A stretch of 64,000 nucleotides of DNA, from the NCBI RefSeq assembly GCF_009996735.1, contig NZ_JAACYI010000006.1, positions 1 through 64,000 on the forward strand, in the 5' to 3' direction. Under the pieces are notes generated by a model. It did no database searches and had not been told where the DNA came from. It worked only from the letters and a program-made list of their open reading frames with translations. Both the position numbers and the translations under genes were made by a program. Positions 19,534-28,303 of this stretch are shown here, piece by piece. This DNA comes from Cellulomonas sp. APG4. GTDB lineage: Bacteria > Actinomycetota > Actinomycetes > Actinomycetales > Cellulomonadaceae. Positions within the stretch are counted from its first letter, which is position 1. Every line of letters begins with the position of its first letter.

Positions 19534-19815
19534 GGAGGTGCTCCGGCCCGAGGCCGTCCACACTCGCCGGCCTGCGGGCGGTTCGGTCGTCACGGGTGCG
19601 CGCACCTCGCGACGGAAGTCGTCGGGTCGTCTGCCTGGGCGGGCGGGCGGCACCGGCGCCTGCCGGTCACCTGGGAGGTGAGGCGGCGCGCGGCGAGCCG
19701 CGGACCTCGTCCAGCGGAACGTCGTCGGCGGAGGGAGCCGGTGTGGCGACCCCAACCACCGGCGTCAGTATCGCACAGGGGCTCTCGCGGACCACGCGAC
19801 ACGACGGGAGCGGAG

Positions 19816-19830
19816 GTGACGAGCCGTCAC
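19816..19830. promoter_or_regulatory. Palindrome GTGACG-AGC-CGTCAC upstream of cydA
   Basis: A perfect 6-bp inverted repeat with a 3-base centre lies six bases upstream of the DevR-like box. The GTGA...TCAC arms recall CRP/FNR sites, but the spacing is seven instead of six, so the cognate regulator is not identified. Confidence 0.4.
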
Positions 19831-19836
19831 GAAACC

Positions 19837-19850
19837 GGGACCAAGGTCCC
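19837..19850. promoter_or_regulatory. DevR/DosR-like box in the cydA promoter
   Basis: GGGACCAAGGTCCC is a perfect 14-bp palindrome and fits the core GGGAC-N4-GTCCC of the mycobacterial DosR consensus (TTSGGGACTWWAGTCCCSAA). The outer flanks (ACC and AGA) do not match. Its centre is about 43 bases upstream of the transcription start predicted from the TACCGT hexamer, the usual place for an activator overlapping the -35. The devS and devR genes lie at the end of the same locus. Confidence 0.65.
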
Positions 19851-19874
19851 AGAGACGTCCCATGACCCGCTCCG

Positions 19875-19880
19875 TACCGT
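19875..19880 (+). promoter_or_regulatory. Predicted cydA -10 element (TACCGT)
   Basis: TACCGT fits the TAnnnT pattern of actinobacterial -10 elements. No good -35 is seen at 17-18 bases, which suits a promoter that needs an activator. The start would fall near 19887, giving a 29-base leader that includes GGAGG. Confidence 0.45.
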
Positions 19881-19915
19881 CGGAGGACCCCGCATCGAGA
19901 ACCCCGGAGGCGAGC

Positions 19916-21415
19916 GTGGAGGCACTCGAGCTGGCCCGGTGGCAGTTCGGCATCACGACGGTGTACCACTTCATCCTGGTGCCGCTGACCATCGGCCTGT
20001 CCCCGCTCGTCGCGATCATGCAGACGGCATGGGTACGCACGGGCAACGAGCGCTGGCTGCGCCTGACGAAGTTCTTCGGCAAGCTCCTGCTCATCAACTT
20101 CGCGCTCGGCGTCGCGACCGGCATCGTCCAGGAGTTCCAGTTCGGGATGAACTGGAGCGAGTACTCGCGGTTCGTCGGCGACGTGTTCGGCGCGCCGCTC
20201 GCGATGGAGGCCCTCGCCGCCTTCTTCGTCGAGTCCACCTTCCTGGGGCTCTGGATCTTCGGCTGGGACAAGCTGCCCAAGCGCATCCACCTCGCGTGCA
20301 TCTGGGCCGTCGCGATCGCGACGACGCTCTCGGCCTACTTCATCCTCGCGGCGAACTCGTGGATGCAGCACCCCGTGGGCGCCGTGTTCAACACCGAGAC
20401 CGGCCGCGCCGAGATGGTGGACATCGGCGCCGTGCTGACGAACGTGACGCTGCTGGCCGCCTTCCCCCACACCATCACGGCCGCACTCCTGACGGGCGGC
20501 ACCTTCGTCGCGGGCATCGCCGCGTGGTGGATGGTGCGGCTCGTGCGTGCGGGTCGCGCCGAGGAAGCCCGTGACGTGTACCGCCCCGCCGTCATGCTCG
20601 GGGTGGTGACGATGATCGTCGCCGGGATCGGCATCGGCGCGAGCGGCGACTGGCAGGCCAAGCTGATGTTCGACCAGCAGCCGATGAAGATGGCGTCCGC
20701 CGAGGCGCTGTGCGAGAGCGAGGACGGTGCGTCGTTCTCGATCCTCACGATCGGCGACCTCAGCAACAGCTGCGACGGCGTCGCGCACGTCATCGAGATC
20801 CCCGGACTGACCTCCTACCTGGCCACCGGCGACTTCAGCGCACCGATCGAGGGCGTCGAGGACCTCCAGGCCCGCTACGAGGCCGAGTACGGCGAGGGCG
20901 TGGACTACCGCCCGAACCTTCTGGTCACGTACTGGAGCTTCCGCCTGATGATCGGCCTCGCGGCGGGCAGCGTCGCCCTCTCGCTCGCGGCGCTGTGGCT
21001 GACCCGCCGCGGGCGTGTCACGGGCAACGTGTGGTTCGCGCGCCTCGGCATCTGGGCGATCCCCATGCCGTTCCTCGCGTCGTCGTTCGGCTGGATCTTC
21101 ACCGAGATGGGTCGCCAGCCGTGGGTCGTCGTGCCCAACCCCAACCCGACGGGCGTCGACGGCGTCTGGATGCTCACCGCTCGCGGGGTCTCGACCGCCG
21201 TGGGCCCGGGTGCCGTGCTCGCGTCGATGATCACCTTCACCGTCATCTACGGGGTGCTGGGCGTGATCTGGTTCCGGCTGATCCGCCGCTACGCGGTGCA
21301 GGGCGTGGCCGACTCGGAGGTCGACCCGAGCCCCGACGGGCCGAACGGACGGCGCCCGGACCACCCCGACGAGCCCGACGACGCGTCCGACCGGCCGCTG
21401 TCCTTCGCGTACTGA
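19916..21415 (+). CDS. cydA: Cytochrome bd ubiquinol oxidase subunit I
   Basis: CydA carries the haems b558, b595 and d of the high-affinity quinol oxidase in the cytoplasmic membrane. The 499-residue protein starts VEALELARWQFG at a GTG with GGAGG six bases upstream, a better fit to the family than the ATG at 19862. Haem-ligand regions are visible: TTVYHFILVPLTIGLS (His18), AAFPHTITAALLTGG and the MGRQPWVV motif. The Q-loop is of the short type (about residues 250-310). The tail is acidic and hydrophilic. First gene of cydABDC-devS. Confidence 0.97.
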   Translation: MEALELARWQFGITTVYHFILVPLTIGLSPLVAIMQTAWVRTGNERWLRLTKFFGKLLLINFALGVATGIVQEFQFGMNWSEYSRFVGDVFGAPLAMEALAAFFVESTFLGLWIFGWDKLPKRIHLACIWAVAIATTLSAYFILAANSWMQHPVGAVFNTETGRAEMVDIGAVLTNVTLLAAFPHTITAALLTGGTFVAGIAAWWMVRLVRAGRAEEARDVYRPAVMLGVVTMIVAGIGIGASGDWQAKLMFDQQPMKMASAEALCESEDGASFSILTIGDLSNSCDGVAHVIEIPGLTSYLATGDFSAPIEGVEDLQARYEAEYGEGVDYRPNLLVTYWSFRLMIGLAAGSVALSLAALWLTRRGRVTGNVWFARLGIWAIPMPFLASSFGWIFTEMGRQPWVVVPNPNPTGVDGVWMLTARGVSTAVGPGAVLASMITFTVIYGVLGVIWFRLIRRYAVQGVADSEVDPSPDGPNGRRPDHPDEPDDASDRPLSFAY

Positions 21416-21425
21416 GGAGACGACC

Positions 21426-22445
21426 ATGGAGCTGTCGACCGTCTGGTTCATCCTCATCGCCGTGCTGTGGACCGGCTACCTCGTGCTCGAGGGCTTCGAC
21501 TTCGGCGTCGGCATGCTGCTGCCCGTGCTGGGCCGCGGCGACAAGGACCGCCGTCTGATGATCAACACCATCGGCCCGGTCTGGGACGGCAACGAGGTGT
21601 GGCTGCTCACCGCGGGTGGAGCGACCTTCGCCGCGTTCCCCGAGTGGTACGCGACGATGTTCTCGGGGTTCTACCTGCCACTGCTGCTGATCCTGCTCGC
21701 CCTCATCGTGCGGGTGGTCGCGTTCGAGTGGCGCGGCAAGATCGACGACCCCGCGTGGCGCGCCTGGGCCGACCGCGCCCTCGTCGTGGGGTCGTGGGTT
21801 CCCGCAGTGCTGTGGGGCGTCGCGTTCGGGAACCTCGTGCGGGGCGTGCACCTCGACGCCGACCACCAGTACGTGGGCACGTTCTTCGACCTGCTCAACC
21901 CCTACGCCCTGCTCGGCGGCGCGACCACGGGCCTGATCTTCCTCACCCACGGGGCCGTGTTCCTCGCGCTCAAGACCCAGGGCGACATGCGGCACGCCGC
22001 GGGCGCCCTCGCGCAGCGGCTCGCCCTGGTCACCGCGGGCGTCGCCGGGGCGTTCGCCGTGTGGACCCAGGTCGCGTACTCGGTGGGCTGGACGTGGGTC
22101 GCCACCGCGGTCGCCGCGGCCGGGCTCGCCGCCCTCGTCGTCACGACGCGGCTGCGCCGCGAGGGCCGGGCGTTCCTCGCGTCGGCCGTGACGATCGTCG
22201 CCGCCGTCGTGCTCATCTTCGGCTCGATGTACCCCGACGTGATGCCCGCTCTCGACCCGGCCAACTCGCTCACCGTGGACAACGCGTCGTCGACGCCGTA
22301 CACGCTCACGGTCATGACCTGGGTCGCCGTGGTCCTCACACCCGTGGTGCTGCTCTACCAGGGCTGGACCTACTGGGTGTTCCGCAAGCGGATCTCGACG
22401 GCCCACATCCCCGAGCACACCGGCCTCACGTTCGAGCGGGTGTGA
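21426..22445 (+). CDS. cydB: Cytochrome bd ubiquinol oxidase subunit II
   Basis: CydB is the 339-residue partner of CydA. It has about eight transmembrane helices and the family motifs LVLEGFDFGVGMLLP, NTIGPVWDGNEVWLL, GGATFAAFPEWYATMFSGFYLPL and FEWRGK. GGAGACGACC precedes the ATG, ten bases after the cydA stop. Its last codon and stop overlap the GTG start of cydD (GTGA), so assembly transporter and oxidase are made from one message. No short CydX-like frame is evident between cydB and cydD. Confidence 0.97.
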   Translation: MELSTVWFILIAVLWTGYLVLEGFDFGVGMLLPVLGRGDKDRRLMINTIGPVWDGNEVWLLTAGGATFAAFPEWYATMFSGFYLPLLLILLALIVRVVAFEWRGKIDDPAWRAWADRALVVGSWVPAVLWGVAFGNLVRGVHLDADHQYVGTFFDLLNPYALLGGATTGLIFLTHGAVFLALKTQGDMRHAAGALAQRLALVTAGVAGAFAVWTQVAYSVGWTWVATAVAAAGLAALVVTTRLRREGRAFLASAVTIVAAVVLIFGSMYPDVMPALDPANSLTVDNASSTPYTLTVMTWVAVVLTPVVLLYQGWTYWVFRKRISTAHIPEHTGLTFERV

Positions 22446-24127
22446 GGCCGCTCGACCCGCGCCTGCTGCGTCGCGCGCGCGACGCCCGCCGCTACGTCCT
22501 GCTCACGGCCGCGCTCGGTGGCCTCACCGCGGCGCTGGTCGTGGCCCAGGCGATGCTCCTCGCGCGCGCGCTCGCACCGGTGGTCGAGGGCACCGCGGCC
22601 TGGGGCGACGTCGCGGGGGTGATCGGCTGGCTCGCCCTCGTCGTCGCGGCCCGCGCGCTGGCCGTGGGGCTGCAGGAGCGCTGGGCGCACCGCGCGGCGA
22701 ACCGGACGATCGCCGACCTGCGCGGTCAGGTGCTCCGGCACGCCGTCGCGCTGGGACCGCGGCGCGACGGCGAGGGCCCGGCCCTCGCGACCCTCGTGAC
22801 ACGCGGTCTCGACGCCCTCGAGCCGTACTTCGTCCGGTACCTGCCCCAGCTCGTGCTCGCCGCGACGGTCACGCCGGCGACGCTCGCCGTCGTGCTCGGG
22901 CTGGACTGGATCGCGGCGGCCACGATCGCGTTCACGCTCCCGCTCGTACCCGTGTTCATGTGGCTCGTCGGGGTCGCGACGCAGACGTACGCCCAGCGGC
23001 GGCTCGTGGTGCTGCAGCGGCTGGGTGACCAGGTGCTCGACCTGCTCGCGGGCCTGCCCACCCTGCGCGCGTTCGGCCGCGAGCGAGGCCCCGCCGAACG
23101 TGTCCGCGCGCTCGGCGAGGCGCACGCGCGCGCGACCATGAGCACGCTCCGGGTCGCCTTCCTCTCGGGCATGGTGCTCGAGCTGCTGACCACGCTGTCG
23201 GTCGCACTGGTCGCCGTCGGCGTCGGGTTCCGTCTGGTCCACGGCGACCTCGACCTCCTGACCGGCCTCACCGTCCTCGTGCTGGCTCCCGAGGTGTTCG
23301 CACCCGTGCGGCAGGTCGGCACGCACTTCCACGCGTCGTCCGACGGCGTCGCGGCGGCCGAGCAGGCGTTCGACCTCCTCGAGCGCCCCACACCGCCCTC
23401 GGGCACGCTCGCGGCGCCCGACCTGCGGACGACGTCCGTGGCGCTCTCCGGGGTGGGGGTCGTCGCGCCCGGACGCGGTGCGCTCGCGCCCGCGGGCCTC
23501 GACCTCGACGTACGGCCCGGCTCGGTCGTCGCGCTCGCCGGCCCCAACGGCGTCGGCAAGACCACCGCGGCGCTCGTCGTCCTCGGGCTGCTCACCCCTG
23601 ACCAGGGCCGGGTGGTGCTGCAGCCGGCCGGCGCTCCTCCCGTGGACCTCGCCGACGTCGACCGCACCTCTTGGTGGGCGCAGACGGCCTGGGTCCCGCA
23701 GCGCCCGACTCTCCTGCCGGGCTCGCTCGCCGCAGCCGTCGCCGCGGACCGCGAGGTGGCCCCGGACGCGCGTGCCCGGGCGGCCCGGCTGACCGGTCTC
23801 GACGAGGTGGTCGCCGCGCGGGAGGACGGCTGGTCGCACGTGCTGGGCCACGGCGGAGCAGGGCTGAGCCTCGGTGAGCGCCAGCGCGTCGCGCTCACGC
23901 GCGCCCTCCTGGGCGACGAGCAGCTCGTGGTGCTGGACGAGCCGTCGGCCCACCTCGACCACGATGGCGCCGCCGTCGTGCACCGGGTGGTCGACGAGCT
24001 GCGACGGCAGGGCCGCACCGTGCTGCTGGTCGCCCACCGCCGCGAGCTCCTCGCGACCGCCGACGTCGTGGTGACCGTCGGCGCCTCGGCCACGGAACCC
24101 GCGCGCGAGGAGGGTCGGGATGACTGA
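22442..24127 (+). CDS. cydD: Cysteine/glutathione-type ABC exporter subunit CydD
   Basis: CydD, with CydC, forms the ABC transporter needed to assemble cytochrome bd; in E. coli it exports cysteine and glutathione. The 561-residue protein has an N-terminal six-helix domain (about 15-300) and a C-terminal ATPase with GPNGVGKTT (Walker A), LSLGERQRVALTRALL (signature, slightly divergent) and LVVLDEPSAHLD (Walker B). The GTG start overlaps the cydB stop. The reading frame is open much farther upstream, but that part is shadow of cydB. Confidence 0.95.
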   Translation: MRPLDPRLLRRARDARRYVLLTAALGGLTAALVVAQAMLLARALAPVVEGTAAWGDVAGVIGWLALVVAARALAVGLQERWAHRAANRTIADLRGQVLRHAVALGPRRDGEGPALATLVTRGLDALEPYFVRYLPQLVLAATVTPATLAVVLGLDWIAAATIAFTLPLVPVFMWLVGVATQTYAQRRLVVLQRLGDQVLDLLAGLPTLRAFGRERGPAERVRALGEAHARATMSTLRVAFLSGMVLELLTTLSVALVAVGVGFRLVHGDLDLLTGLTVLVLAPEVFAPVRQVGTHFHASSDGVAAAEQAFDLLERPTPPSGTLAAPDLRTTSVALSGVGVVAPGRGALAPAGLDLDVRPGSVVALAGPNGVGKTTAALVVLGLLTPDQGRVVLQPAGAPPVDLADVDRTSWWAQTAWVPQRPTLLPGSLAAAVAADREVAPDARARAARLTGLDEVVAAREDGWSHVLGHGGAGLSLGERQRVALTRALLGDEQLVVLDEPSAHLDHDGAAVVHRVVDELRRQGRTVLLVAHRRELLATADVVVTVGASATEPAREEGRDD

Positions 24128-25922
24128 GCCGTTCCGCACGCGCGTGCGCCGGGACCCCCTCGTGCGCGCCATCGCCCTGCTCGGGGTGCGCTGGCCCCGC
24201 GTCGCCCTCGCGGTCCTCACCGGCGCGGGGGCCCTCGGCAGCGCCGTCGCGCTCGCCGCCGTCTCCGCGTGGCTCATCGCGCGCGCGTCGCAGATGCCGC
24301 CCGTGCTGCACCTGTCCGTCGCGGCCGTCGCCGTGCGGACGTTCGGCATCTCGCGCGGGCTGCTGCGGTACCTGGAGCGCCTCGTCTCGCACGACCTCGC
24401 GCTGCGCGGCATGGCGCACCTGCGCACCGAGGTCTACCGCCGGCTGGCCGACGGCCGCACCGCGCCCCTCGTCGCCCTCCGTCGCGGTGACCTGCTCGGC
24501 ACCGTGGGCGCCGACGTCGACGCCGTCGGCGACGTCGTGGTGCGCGGCCTGCTGCCCGCGGCGGTCGCGGGCGTGGTGGGACTCGGCAGCGCGGTCCTCG
24601 TCGGCGTCCTGCTGCCCGCGGCCGGCGCGTGGCTCGCCCTGTGCCTGCTGCTCGCGGGCATCGTCGCGCCGTGGTGGGCGGTGCGCGCCGCACGTCGCAC
24701 CGAGCGGCGCGCGCGGGCCGCCCGCACCGAGGTGGACGCGCTGACGCTCACCGCGCTCGAGGGCGGGGCCGAGCTCGCGGTCGCGGGCCAGGTCGACCCT
24801 CTGCTCGACACTCTCGCTCGACGCGAGCGCGAGGTCGCGCGCGCGGTCGACGCGGGTGCGCGTCCCGCGGCGGTGGCGGCTGCGACGGGAACGGCGGCGA
24901 TGGGTCTCGCCGTGCTCGGCTCCCTCGTGCTGGGCATCCCCGCCACGGCCGCCGGAGCGCTCACGCCGGTCGAGCTCGCCGTCGTCGTCCTCACCCCGCT
25001 CGCGGCGTTCGAGGGTGCGGCTCTGCTGCCCGCCGCGGCCGTCCAGGTGCTGCGTTCGCACCACGCGGCCGCCCGCATCCTCGACCTGCTCGACGCCGCG
25101 GCGGAGCCGGTCCGCGCGGCATCCGTCCCGACGGCGCCCGGAGCCACGCCGTCGGGCGCGTCCGGCACGGGGGCGCAGACGCTGAGGGCGCGACGCCTCG
25201 CCTGCGCCTGGCCCGGCTCTCCGCCGGTGGTCCGGGGCCTCGACCTCGACATCGCCCCCGGGCGGCGGATCGCCCTGGTCGGCCCGAGCGGAGCCGGGAA
25301 GACGACGGTGCTGCTGACGCTCGCCGGCCTGCTCCCCCCGGCGGCGGGCTCGGTGACGCTCGACGGGCGGGACGTCGGTGCCCTCACACGTGCGGAGGCC
25401 GCCAGCGGCGTCGCGATGACGGCCGAGGACGCCCACGTCTTCGACACGACCGTGCTCGAGAACCTCCGCGTGGCCCGCGGCGACGTGACGCCCGACGAGG
25501 CGGCCGCCACCCTGGACGCCGTCGGGCTCGGTCCGTGGCTCGCGCGGCTGCCCGAGGGGCTCGACACGGTCCTCGGCCCCGACGCGCGACGCCTCTCCGG
25601 TGGCGAGAGGCGCCGCGTGCTGGTCGCCCGCGCACTCCTCGCCCCGGCGCCGCTGCTCCTCCTCGACGAGCCCACCGAGCACCTCGACGACGTCGACGGC
25701 GCCGTGCTGCGTGGCCTGCTCGACGGTTCGCTGACCCCGGGACGGGGTGTGCTGGTCGTCACGCACCGCCTCGCGGGCCTCGAGCGCGCGAGCGAGGTGA
25801 TCCTGCTGGACCGGACGGGTAGCGTGCGAGCACGCGGTACCCACGACGAGCTGCTGGCCTCCCCCGCGGCCGACGCCTACCGCGCCGCATGGCAGACCGA
25901 GGTGCACCAGGAGACCCGATGA
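24120..25922 (+). CDS. cydC: ABC exporter subunit CydC
   Basis: CydC is the second half of the CydDC exporter. The 600-residue protein has a membrane domain with VSAWLIARASQMPPVLHLSVA and FGISRGLLRYLERLVSHDLAL, both typical of CydC. Its ATPase has GPSGAGKTT, LSGGERRRVLVARALL and LLLLDEPTEHLDD. The start lies 8 bases inside cydD, and the stop overlaps the devS ATG (ATGA). A transporter and a sensor kinase are thus translationally coupled. Confidence 0.95.
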   Translation: MTEPFRTRVRRDPLVRAIALLGVRWPRVALAVLTGAGALGSAVALAAVSAWLIARASQMPPVLHLSVAAVAVRTFGISRGLLRYLERLVSHDLALRGMAHLRTEVYRRLADGRTAPLVALRRGDLLGTVGADVDAVGDVVVRGLLPAAVAGVVGLGSAVLVGVLLPAAGAWLALCLLLAGIVAPWWAVRAARRTERRARAARTEVDALTLTALEGGAELAVAGQVDPLLDTLARREREVARAVDAGARPAAVAAATGTAAMGLAVLGSLVLGIPATAAGALTPVELAVVVLTPLAAFEGAALLPAAAVQVLRSHHAAARILDLLDAAAEPVRAASVPTAPGATPSGASGTGAQTLRARRLACAWPGSPPVVRGLDLDIAPGRRIALVGPSGAGKTTVLLTLAGLLPPAAGSVTLDGRDVGALTRAEAASGVAMTAEDAHVFDTTVLENLRVARGDVTPDEAAATLDAVGLGPWLARLPEGLDTVLGPDARRLSGGERRRVLVARALLAPAPLLLLDEPTEHLDDVDGAVLRGLLDGSLTPGRGVLVVTHRLAGLERASEVILLDRTGSVRARGTHDELLASPAADAYRAAWQTEVHQETR

Positions 25923-27613
25923 CATCGATCCGTCAGCACCACGACGGGTCCCTCGCCGCGGCCGACCTGCTGCAGGCCGCCCTCGGGCTCGCGAGCGACC
26001 TCGACCTGCCGACCGTCCTCCAGCGGTTCGTCCAGGCCTCGGCAGACCTCACGGGTGCGCGCTACGCCGCGATCAACGTGCTCGACGCTCGCGGGCGGTC
26101 GACCACGTTCGTCCACACCGGCCTCGCACCCGAGCTCGCGCAGCTGCTCGGTCGGCCCCCGCACGCGATCGGCGTGCTCGCGGCGATCCCCGCGCACGGC
26201 ACCCTGCGGCTGGGCGACCTCATGGAGCACCCCACGTTCCGTGGCTTCCCGCCGCACCACCCGCCCATGGGTTCGTTCCTCGGCACCGCGGTGCGCGTGC
26301 GCGACCGGGTGTTCGGCTACCTCTACCTGTCGGAGAAGCCGGGCGGGTTCACGGACGAGGACGACGAGGCGGTGCTCACCCTCGCGGCCGCCGCGGCGGT
26401 GGCGATCCAGAACGCCCAGCTCTTCGCGCAGGCCGAGCACCGCGAGCGCTGGCTCCAGGCCGGCCAGCAGATCACCACGATGCTGCTCTCGGGTGCCGAC
26501 GAGGAGGACGTGCTCCAGCAGATCGCGGTGTCGTCCCGCGAGGTCGCGCGCGCCGACACGGCCGCTCTCGTGCTGCCGAGCACGGGCGACTCCCTGGTCA
26601 TGGAGATCGTCGACGGGGTCGGCGCCGACGAGCTGCTGGGCACGGTGATGCCGCCCGACGGGCGCGCCCGCACGGTGCTGCGTGACGGCAACGGCCTCGT
26701 GGTCGACTCGCTGTCGCGCAGCCGCGCGATGCGGGTCGAGGCGATGCGGCAGTTCGGCCCGGCGCTCTACGCCCCGATGCAGGCCGACGGCCGCGGCGTG
26801 GGCGTGCTCGTCCTGCTGCGCCGGGTGGGCTCGGCGCCGTTCGACCCGAGCGACCTCACGACCGCCGAGTCGTACGCCGGGCAGGCGGCGATCGCGCTCG
26901 TGCTCGCCGAGGCGCGGCACGCGCAGGACGTCGCCGCGCTGCTCGACGAGCGCGAGCGGATCGCGCGCGACCTGCACGACCTCGCGATCCAGCAGCTCTT
27001 CGCCACGGGCATGCAGCTCGAGACCGTCCGCAGGCGAGCGGCCCGCGGCGTCGACCCGTCCGAGCTCACCGGGATCGTCGAGGACGCCCTCGACAACGTC
27101 GACTCGACGGTGCGCCAGATCCGCTCGATCGTGCACGCGCTGCGCGACCCGGACGCCGCAGCCCCCCTCGCGGAACGCCTGCGCCGCGAGGCCTCCCTCG
27201 CGCGCACGGGCCTCGGTTTCGCGCCGTCGCTGGTCGTGACCGTGGACGGGCGGGTCCTCGACTCCGCCGACGCCCTCGAGGGGGACGCGGGGACGCTCGA
27301 CGACCGCGTGGGCGAGGACATGGCCGACGACGTCGTCGCCGTGGTGCGCGAGGGACTAGCGAACGCCGCACGGCACGCACGGGCGTCGTCCGTCGCGGTG
27401 CGCGTCGACCTCACGGGCGAGGCCCCGGACGGACGGATCACCGTCGAGGTCGAGGACGACGGCGCGGGCCTGCCGCCCGCGCGCGAGCGCAGGTCCGGCA
27501 CGGACAACCTCGCGGCCCGTTCACGCCGGCACGGCGGCTCGTTCACGCTCGGCACGAGCGCCGAGGGCCGCGGCACCCTCCTCGCCTGGCAGGCACCGCT
27601 GCGTTCGCACTGA
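25919..27613 (+). CDS. devS: DevS/DosS-like GAF sensor histidine kinase
   Basis: The 564-residue cytosolic kinase has two GAF domains (about 28-168 and 185-330) and a HisKA_3 dimerisation helix (ERERIARDLHDLAIQQLF, His353). A HATPase domain carries VVREGLANAARHA and VEDDGAGLP. The first GAF shares GFPPHHPPM...FLG..VRVRD..FG.LYL.EK with mycobacterial DosS/DosT, where a His in this region ligates the sensing haem (here His113/114). A haem-based oxygen or redox sensor is therefore likely. GGAG lies upstream of the ATG. The HATPase region has a roughly 25-residue insertion after residue 425. Its partner devR is convergent, six bases away. Confidence 0.88.
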   Translation: MTSIRQHHDGSLAAADLLQAALGLASDLDLPTVLQRFVQASADLTGARYAAINVLDARGRSTTFVHTGLAPELAQLLGRPPHAIGVLAAIPAHGTLRLGDLMEHPTFRGFPPHHPPMGSFLGTAVRVRDRVFGYLYLSEKPGGFTDEDDEAVLTLAAAAAVAIQNAQLFAQAEHRERWLQAGQQITTMLLSGADEEDVLQQIAVSSREVARADTAALVLPSTGDSLVMEIVDGVGADELLGTVMPPDGRARTVLRDGNGLVVDSLSRSRAMRVEAMRQFGPALYAPMQADGRGVGVLVLLRRVGSAPFDPSDLTTAESYAGQAAIALVLAEARHAQDVAALLDERERIARDLHDLAIQQLFATGMQLETVRRRAARGVDPSELTGIVEDALDNVDSTVRQIRSIVHALRDPDAAAPLAERLRREASLARTGLGFAPSLVVTVDGRVLDSADALEGDAGTLDDRVGEDMADDVVAVVREGLANAARHARASSVAVRVDLTGEAPDGRITVEVEDDGAGLPPARERRSGTDNLAARSRRHGGSFTLGTSAEGRGTLLAWQAPLRSH

Positions 27614-27619
27614 GCCGGC

Positions 27620-28294
27620 TCAGTCCTCGCTCGGACGCCAGGCGCTGCGCTTGTGGCCCGCGACCCAGGCAGCGGCCTGGGTGCGTCGCTGCAGGCCCAT
27701 CTTCGCCAGCAGCGACGTGATGTGGTTCTTCACGGTCTTCTCGGCGACGCCCAGACGCTCCGCGATCTCGCGGTTCGACATGCCCTCGCCGATGAGGTCG
27801 AGGACCTTGCGCTCGCTCGGCGTGAGCTCGGACGTCGGGTCGTCGTGGCCCGCACGCCGTCGGGTCACGGTGCGCTCGTCGAGCAGCGTGCGACCGGCCG
27901 CCACCTGACGGATCACGTCGGCGATCTCGGCACCGCGCACCGTCTTGAGCACGTACGCCGCCGCACCTGCCTGCAGCGCCGCGGCGAGGGCGTCGTCGTC
28001 GTCGAACGACGTGAGGACGATCGCTCGGGTCTCCGGGAGCGTCTCTCGCAGGGCCGTCATGAGGTCGATCCCCGTGCCGTCGGGCATCTGCAGGTCGACG
28101 AGCATGACCTGCGGGCGCACGAGGTTGGCGCGCCTGATCCCCTCGGCCACCGAACCGGCCTCGGCGATGACCCCCATGCCCTCGCTGCGGTCGATCACCT
28201 CCGCGATCCCCCGTCGGACCACCTCGTGGTCGTCGACGATCATCACGGCGATGTCAGTGTGCCCGGACGCGGCGGGCGGGACGTTGGCTGCCAC
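27620..28294 (-). CDS. devR: DevR/DosR-like response regulator (NarL/FixJ family)
   Basis: The 224-residue regulator has a receiver domain (MIVDDHEVVRRGI, phospho-acceptor Asp67 in MLVDLQMPDGTG, Lys in AYVLKTVRGAE) and a LuxR-type helix-turn-helix. The latter, SNREIAERLGVAEKTVKNHI with LLAKMGLQRRTQAA, closely resembles DosR, which binds GGGAC-N4-GTCCC. The GTG start has TAGGAT six bases upstream, overlapping the mutM stop, so the transcript may be leaderless. The gene is convergent with devS, and TGAGCCGGCTCA links the two stops. It probably controls the cydA box at 19837. Confidence 0.88.
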   Translation of the reverse strand: MAANVPPAASGHTDIAVMIVDDHEVVRRGIAEVIDRSEGMGVIAEAGSVAEGIRRANLVRPQVMLVDLQMPDGTGIDLMTALRETLPETRAIVLTSFDDDDALAAALQAGAAAYVLKTVRGAEIADVIRQVAAGRTLLDERTVTRRRAGHDDPTSELTPSERKVLDLIGEGMSNREIAERLGVAEKTVKNHITSLLAKMGLQRRTQAAAWVAGHKRSAWRPSED

Positions 28295-28303
28295 GGGCCA
28301 ATC

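Larger units (their letters stand above)
19534..19915. other. Divergent rne/cydA intergenic region
   Basis: This 382-base stretch separates the rne and cydA starts. The rne side has GGAG upstream of the GTG at 19533. The cydA side holds two perfect palindromes (19816-19830 and 19837-19850), a TACCGT -10-like hexamer (19875-19880) and a GGAGG ribosome-binding site (19906-19910). I see no gene or structured RNA in the middle part. Confidence 0.7.

Noticed and set aside
19816-19830. Rex or CRP/GlxR operator for cydA
   Set aside because: The arms resemble GTGA/TCAC but the spacing is seven bases, and the outer T and A of TGTGA/TCACA are missing. Kept only as an unassigned palindrome.
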